From the NCBI GenBank assembly GCA_040509055.1, contig JBEVLT010000409.1, forward strand, positions 1 through 9,828: DNA of 9,828 nucleotides, in the 5' to 3' direction. The stretch is from JAJKIP01 sp040509055. GTDB lineage: Bacteria > Bacteroidota > Bacteroidia > Chitinophagales > Chitinophagaceae. A program made the position numbers and the translations under genes. Below the pieces are notes generated by a model. The model saw only the letters and a list, made by a program, of their open reading frames with translations, was not told where the DNA came from and did not search any database. Within the stretch, counting starts at the first letter, position 1. Each line of letters begins with the position of its first letter. Below, one piece after another: positions 6,950 through 9,828 of this stretch.

Positions 6950-6976
6950 GCCTGCCGGTGCCGGCGGGCAGGCAGG
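6950..6976 (+). repeat. REP-like GC-rich hairpin
   Basis: GCCTGCC (6950-6956) pairs with GGCAGGC (6967-6973) around a 10-base loop, and the right arm continues as CAGGCAGG (6969-6976). This is the strongest of the four copies of the pattern in the window. No T-run follows on either strand, so it is not a standard terminator, even though it lies between two same-strand genes. Confidence 0.45.
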
Positions 6977-7013
6977 AATAACTTATCTTAACGGTTCGTT
7001 TGATAGATAATAC

Positions 7014-7436
7014 ATGCAACTGAAGCAAACCAGTAAACGGCTTGTCATTGCCGGTACCCTCTTCATCTGGATCATCAAATTCGTCGTCCGGCCCCTGTAC
7101 CCGGAGCATGATGCCGTGTTGTTCTTCCTTGGCATAGCGCCCAACCTGTTTGGCTCCTTTTTGATCCCGTTTGGCGCCTATTGGTTTTTCAGCGGCCGCA
7201 ATTTTCTCGTGGCCCGCATCTTCCGTATCCGGTCGGCCTACGACCTGCGGCTGGTTTGCCTGATCGGCATGGGTATGCTCCTTGTAAACGAGTACCTGCA
7301 GCTGATCCCGTTCTTCGGGCGTACGTTCGACCTGTATGATATTGTATTCTCTTCGGTAGGGCTGTTGTCCTCCTATTTTGTATTTGCACGGATGCAGCAG
7401 CGTTATGGCATGCAGGCGGCCGGGCTTAATAAATGA
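7014..7436 (+). CDS. VanZ-like integral membrane protein
   Basis: A 140-residue protein with about four membrane helices (around 9-26, 35-57, 77-98 and 108-126). Between the last two, NEYLQLIPFFGRTFDLYDIVFSSVG (92-116) resembles the VanZ signature E..Q......R..D..D....N..G, except that the usual Asn near the end is Ser. VanZ-family proteins are small membrane proteins, some linked to glycopeptide resistance; most have no known role, and nothing here indicates resistance. The ATG at 7014 follows an A/T-rich leader with no Shine-Dalgarno sequence. It converges with the NTF2-like gene, the stops being 30 bases apart. The VanZ link rests on this one motif; an unnamed four-helix protein is the fallback. 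Confidence 0.7.
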   Translation: MQLKQTSKRLVIAGTLFIWIIKFVVRPLYPEHDAVLFFLGIAPNLFGSFLIPFGAYWFFSGRNFLVARIFRIRSAYDLRLVCLIGMGMLLVNEYLQLIPFFGRTFDLYDIVFSSVGLLSSYFVFARMQQRYGMQAAGLNK

Positions 7437-7462
7437 GCCCCCTTTTTAGCAATACCGGGGTC

Positions 7463-7483
7463 CGGATCAGCTGCTATGATCCG
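7463..7483. terminator. possible shared hairpin between convergent genes
   Basis: CGGATCA (7463-7469) and TGATCCG (7477-7483) form a perfect 7-base stem with a 7-base loop, 26 bases past the VanZ-like gene stop and overlapping the stop codon of the opposite gene. A further CCCC/GGGG pair lies at 7438-7460. T-runs are not well placed on either strand, so termination here is a weak inference. Confidence 0.25.
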
Positions 7484-7889
7484 AGACAATCACCCACCGG
7501 CCACCGATCTTTTTAAGAAGCAGGGTGTAGTGACCGCTCAGGTCGCCGATGCTCCTGGCCAGCTGCCATTTCCCGGTGACATGGTAATATTTCTTCGACA
7601 GTTTTTTTACCGAAATGATATTGAAGCTCAGCTGGCCCATGGCCGCTGTATCCGGGTACCCTTTTTTATAATTATTCAGCGTATTGGCCCACCCGTAGGT
7701 GACCCCGGTTTTGCCGACAAACATCAGGGAATCATTTTCCCAGTAGCCCTGCATGAATCCCTGCAGGTCGCCACGGTTCCAGGCCCGGGTCTGCTCATCC
7801 AGCAGCCGGCGGATGGCGGTTTCGGCTTTGGACTGGGAAAAGGCGTTGACGGAAATAAAAAGAAAAAGCGTGAAGAAGAGGGGTTTCAT
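7467..7889 (-). CDS. secreted NTF2-like (DUF4440/SnoaL-type) protein
   Basis: A 140-residue protein with a Sec signal peptide (MKPLFFTLFLFISVNAFSQ, cleavage after FS or just before it) and one NTF2-like cone-shaped domain. Family hallmarks: an N-terminal helix AIRRLLDEQTRAWNRGDLQGFMQGYWENDSLMFVG (the 'W..GD...f...y..d....f' pattern of DUF4440), the mid-domain WANTLNNYKKGYPD, and the C-terminal strands YYHVTGKWQLAR, GHYTLLLKKIGGRWVIVSDHSS. Secreted DUF4440 proteins are common in Bacteroidota; the fold can bind small ligands or act as an enzyme, but no substrate can be inferred. The gene stands alone, facing away from the 8258 gene across a 368-base spacer. Confidence 0.85.
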   Translation of the reverse strand: MKPLFFTLFLFISVNAFSQSKAETAIRRLLDEQTRAWNRGDLQGFMQGYWENDSLMFVGKTGVTYGWANTLNNYKKGYPDTAAMGQLSFNIISVKKLSKKYYHVTGKWQLARSIGDLSGHYTLLLKKIGGRWVIVSDHSS

Positions 7890-8257
7890 GATGCCGATTT
7901 GCTACAAAATAAAGAACCTGCAAGAAACCGGTCGAAATTTATTTGCGGCGAGCTTCGTTTGCCCGGTGGCGGGGCTGTCAACCAAACATAACCGGTCTGT
8001 ATCGTTTTTTTGGCTTGTTAGTTCTTGCTCTCGCCTTTCGCGTCCTTGCTATAGGCGAACTTTTCTTCCCGATCAGCTTTCAGAAACCTGCATCACAGCA
8101 ATTGTGGCGAAGGAGTAAGTAGTATCCGTGTAATTAAAAATTTATCCAGACTCAGACTATCTGTGCGGCCATAGGCTATGGCCGCACGATTTTGCCCTGA
8201 TCGGTTATCCCGGTGTAGCGGGCAGGCGATCTGTTCATGAACTAAAAGAAACCAGCG
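7890..8257. other. divergent intergenic spacer without a gene
   Basis: This 368-base stretch separates the NTF2-like gene (-) from the small membrane protein gene (+). No frame in it has protein character; open frames here are extensions of shadow frames of the neighbouring gene. It holds a T7 run near 8001-8007, a CGCCT/AGGCG arm pair around 8033-8056, an A/T-rich patch (AATTAAAAATTTAT, about 8132-8147) and the strong palindrome at 8163-8187. No tRNA or recognised riboswitch was found. Confidence 0.5.
8163..8187. repeat. near-perfect 25-base palindrome
   Basis: Twelve-base arms GTGCGGCCATAG and CTATGGCCGCAC flank a single central G. As RNA it would fold into a 9-10 base GC-rich stem with a 5-7 base loop, followed on the plus strand by GATTTTG. 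It lies 71 bases before the 8258 start codon. It could be an operator for a dimeric regulator, a weak plus-strand terminator, or a leader hairpin. Arms this long are not expected by chance in a window of this size (about 1 in 10^7 per position). Confidence 0.6.
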
Positions 8258-8536
8258 ATGAAGAAACAGCATACTATCCCAAACAGGAGCAAGGACAAAC
8301 CCTGTAAGAAGAAAGAGCCCCCGGAAGCGTCACTGCCAACCTTTGACCTGCTGCGCGGGCGGGTGCCGCCGTGTAAAGACCCGGTCCAGTATTATGTTTC
8401 GGTGATCGTGGTGACCGCCTTCTGGACTTTTGCAGTTTACATGATCGGGTATTGGGTATTCTCTATCCCCGCAGCGTACAACCTGGTTGCCGTTGCGAAA
8501 AAATTGATTTCGCTTTTTCCGGGAGTGCCACCTTAA
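8258..8536 (+). CDS. small one-helix membrane protein, unknown
   Basis: A 92-residue frame I do not recognise. A strongly basic, polar N-terminus (MKKQHTIPNRSKDKPCKKK, then PP) leads to LLRGRVPPCKD and one long hydrophobic helix at about 44-70 (YYVSVIVVTAFWTFAVYMIGYWVFSI), then a mildly amphipathic tail with AVAKKLISLF. By the positive-inside rule the N-terminus would be cytoplasmic. The ATG follows an A-rich leader (AACTAAAAGAAACC), usual for Bacteroidota. Coding status rests on the ATG, the membrane helix and the absence of a better frame on either strand; no homologue comes to mind. It ends 111 bases before the MTHFR-like gene. Confidence 0.5.
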   Translation: MKKQHTIPNRSKDKPCKKKEPPEASLPTFDLLRGRVPPCKDPVQYYVSVIVVTAFWTFAVYMIGYWVFSIPAAYNLVAVAKKLISLFPGVPP

Positions 8537-8633
8537 AACAGCCCAGGATCGGGGGAAGGAGTGGATGGCCCGAAGGCGGGCCAATGCCACGGAATATATA
8601 CCAACGCTATTACCGACTGATAAAAAAGTGTAC

Positions 8634-8641
8634 TATTTTTG
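8634..8641 (+). promoter_or_regulatory. candidate -7 box before the MTHFR-like gene
   Basis: TATTTTTG matches TAnnTTTG exactly and ends only 6 bases before the ATG at 8648. No good TTTG lies about 19 bases upstream (TTAC at 8610-8613 is the nearest). If used, transcription would begin at or within a few bases of the start codon. Confidence 0.35.
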
Positions 8642-8647
8642 AACGTT

Positions 8648-9610
8648 ATGCCGTCATCAGCCACCAACAGGGATATACTAAACAGAAAGATAACCGAAGC
8701 CCAAACCGGACTGGTATTTTACAGCCTTACTCCACCCAAGATCACCATGGAAGCGGAGCGGATGCTCACCATTGCCAATAACCAGGTGGAGCGGCTGAAC
8801 AACTATGCCATTGACGGGCTGATCCTGTACGATATCCAGGATGAATCTACCCGTACGGAAAAGGAACGAACGTTCTCCTTTATTCCTACGATTGCGCCCA
8901 CCGCATACAGTAACGCCTATTTATCCGGGCTTAACGTGCCCAGGATCGTATACAAGAGCATTGCCAACCACACCAAAGAGCAGTTCAGTGACTGGCTGAC
9001 GCAAAACAGTACGCTCGACTACGCCGTTTTTGTAGGCGCTTCTTCCCGCCAGCAAATAGAAATGACACGGTTTTCGCTGGATGATGCGTATGAGCTCAGG
9101 CAGCAGCAGTGCGGGCAATTGCTGTTGGGCGGTGTGACCATACCCGAACGGCACAGTAAAAAAGGCGATGAGCACCTGCGTATTCTCAGCAAGATGGAAA
9201 AAGGTTGCCGCTTTTTTGTGTCGCAATGCGTATACAGCCTGAACGACACCAAAAATCTTTTATCCGATTATTATTACCATGCCGCGGAAAATCAGCAACC
9301 GCTTGCGCCGCTGATCTTCACCCTGGCGCCCTGCGGCTCGCTGAAAACGCTCCAGTTCATGGAGTGGCTGGGCATCGGGGTGCCCAAGTGGCTGCTGAAC
9401 GACCTGAAACATTCCAGGGATATCTTACAGGCGTCCATAGAGACCTCTACCAACATCGCGCATGAAATCCTGAGCTATGCGGCAGGAAAAAATATACCGG
9501 TCGGCTTTAACATTGAAAGTATATCGATCAAGAAAGAAGAGATCAATGCGGCGCATGAGCTGCTGAATAATGTGTTGCAGCTGGTGAAGCCGTTGAAGAA
9601 GGAACAATAG
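8648..9610 (+). CDS. divergent methylenetetrahydrofolate reductase-family protein
   Basis: A 320-residue single-domain TIM-barrel protein of the MTHFR (MetF) superfamily. Family landmarks: GLVFYSLTPPK (21-31) at the place of FEFFPP; LILYDIQDEST (58-68); VPRIVYKSIA (97-106); GGVTIPERH (161-169), matching the YPExHP segment; GCRFFVSQCVY (176-186), containing the conserved Gln; FTLAPCGSLKT (214-224), matching the PGILP segment; and GFNIESISIKKEEI (276-289). Compared from memory with E. coli MetF, catalytic Glu28 aligns with Ser26 and the flavin-site Asp120 with Ala131, so normal reduction of methylene-THF is doubtful. A similar group, sharing FTL..CGSLKT and GFN.ESVSI, exists in actinobacteria as I recall. 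I chose the ATG at 8648 over the TTG at 8639. It is probably a single-gene unit, and its substrate is unknown. Confidence 0.8.
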   Translation: MPSSATNRDILNRKITEAQTGLVFYSLTPPKITMEAERMLTIANNQVERLNNYAIDGLILYDIQDESTRTEKERTFSFIPTIAPTAYSNAYLSGLNVPRIVYKSIANHTKEQFSDWLTQNSTLDYAVFVGASSRQQIEMTRFSLDDAYELRQQQCGQLLLGGVTIPERHSKKGDEHLRILSKMEKGCRFFVSQCVYSLNDTKNLLSDYYYHAAENQQPLAPLIFTLAPCGSLKTLQFMEWLGIGVPKWLLNDLKHSRDILQASIETSTNIAHEILSYAAGKNIPVGFNIESISIKKEEINAAHELLNNVLQLVKPLKKEQ

Positions 9611-9611
9611 C

Positions 9612-9643
9612 GAGAGCAATTATTAAATACGTTATAATCTCTC
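9612..9643 (+). terminator. weak hairpin after the MTHFR-like gene
   Basis: GAGAG (9612-9616) pairs with CTCTC (9639-9643), and TTAT (9620-9623) with ATAA (9634-9637), followed by ATTTTCTATTT. The stem is AT-rich and interrupted, so this is only a possible terminator. Confidence 0.25.
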
Positions 9644-9746
9644 ATTTTCTATTTGGTATGACCTGTCCGGGAACATCTCTATAACGTCACTCCATATAAC
9701 AGGAAAAAAGTGTAAATTTATTTGCGATGTGTAATATCAATATACG

Positions 9747-9828
9747 ATGGCAAAAAGAAGTAATAGGCGACATTTGGATCTCTTAGCTAAGCTGCAGGAA
9801 AAAAAACTTAAACGAGAGATTGAGCTTC
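9747..9828 (+). CDS. start of an unidentified gene, cut by the window end
   Basis: An ATG at 9747 opens a frame that runs to the last base: MAKRSNRRHLDLLAKLQEKK, then LKREIEL. An in-frame TAA at 9732 fixes this ATG as the first usable start. The 27 visible residues are very basic and read as a charged helix (LLAKLQEKKLKREIEL), possibly a coiled coil or nucleic-acid-binding tail. TTTATTTG at 9717-9724, one mismatch from TAnnTTTG, could be its -7 box. Too little is visible to name a family. Confidence 0.5.
   Translation, partial: MAKRSNRRHLDLLAKLQEKKLKREIEL

Noticed and set aside
7476..8118. Plus-strand frames at 7476-7991 and 7753-8118
   Set aside because: Antisense to the NTF2-like gene and running into the spacer, with no protein character.
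8233..8242. 10-base palindrome GTTCATGAAC just before the 8258 gene
   Set aside because: About ten perfect palindromes of this length are expected by chance in a window this size.
1..9828. CRISPR array, tRNA, rRNA, prophage or defence operon
   Set aside because: No regularly spaced repeats, cloverleaf sequences or characteristic genes were seen; the only transposase is an intact RAYT without IS ends.

Overview
The window looks like ordinary chromosomal DNA of a Bacteroidota bacterium, most likely of the Chitinophaga/Chitinophagaceae type. This rests on protein style (LytS-type kinase with a LytTR regulator, short secreted proteins ending their signal peptides in AQ or SQ, a DUF6265-like protein), on the near absence of Shine-Dalgarno sequences, and on promoter candidates of the Bacteroidota form TAnnTTTG. 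The assignment is inference; no rRNA or other taxonomic marker is present.

Layout. Bases 1-2099 (+): the 3' part of a UvrD/PcrA-type helicase gene, then a small secreted DUF6265-like protein 9 bases later. Bases 2103-3975 (-): a two-component pair, a membrane LytS/YehU-type sensor kinase followed by an overlapping LytTR response regulator, converging on the first block with 3 bases between stop codons. Bases 4074-4492 (-): a small secreted protein with its own intrinsic terminator. Bases 4749-5363 (+): a RAYT-type (TnpA_REP, HUH/Y1) single-domain transposase, followed by about 450 bases without a gene that end in a strong terminator and a promoter. Bases 5821-7436 (+): a membrane-anchored GH25 lysozyme and two small membrane proteins, the second resembling VanZ. 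Bases 7467-7889 (-): a secreted NTF2-like (DUF4440/SnoaL-type) protein. Bases 7890-8257: a gene-free divergent spacer with a near-perfect 25-base palindrome. Bases 8258-9610 (+): a small one-helix membrane protein and a divergent member of the methylenetetrahydrofolate reductase family. The first 27 codons of another gene close the window.

How the parts relate. The kinase and regulator form one signalling unit. The other genes show no common pathway, so most of the window reads as independent short transcription units. Two points deserve attention. The MTHFR-like protein lacks the residues that correspond to the catalytic Glu and flavin-site Asp of E. coli MetF. The RAYT gene sits among four intergenic copies of CAGGCAG(G), each preceded by an inverted arm, which could be the REP-like partners of that transposase. 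I see no CRISPR array, tRNA, rRNA, prophage or defence island.
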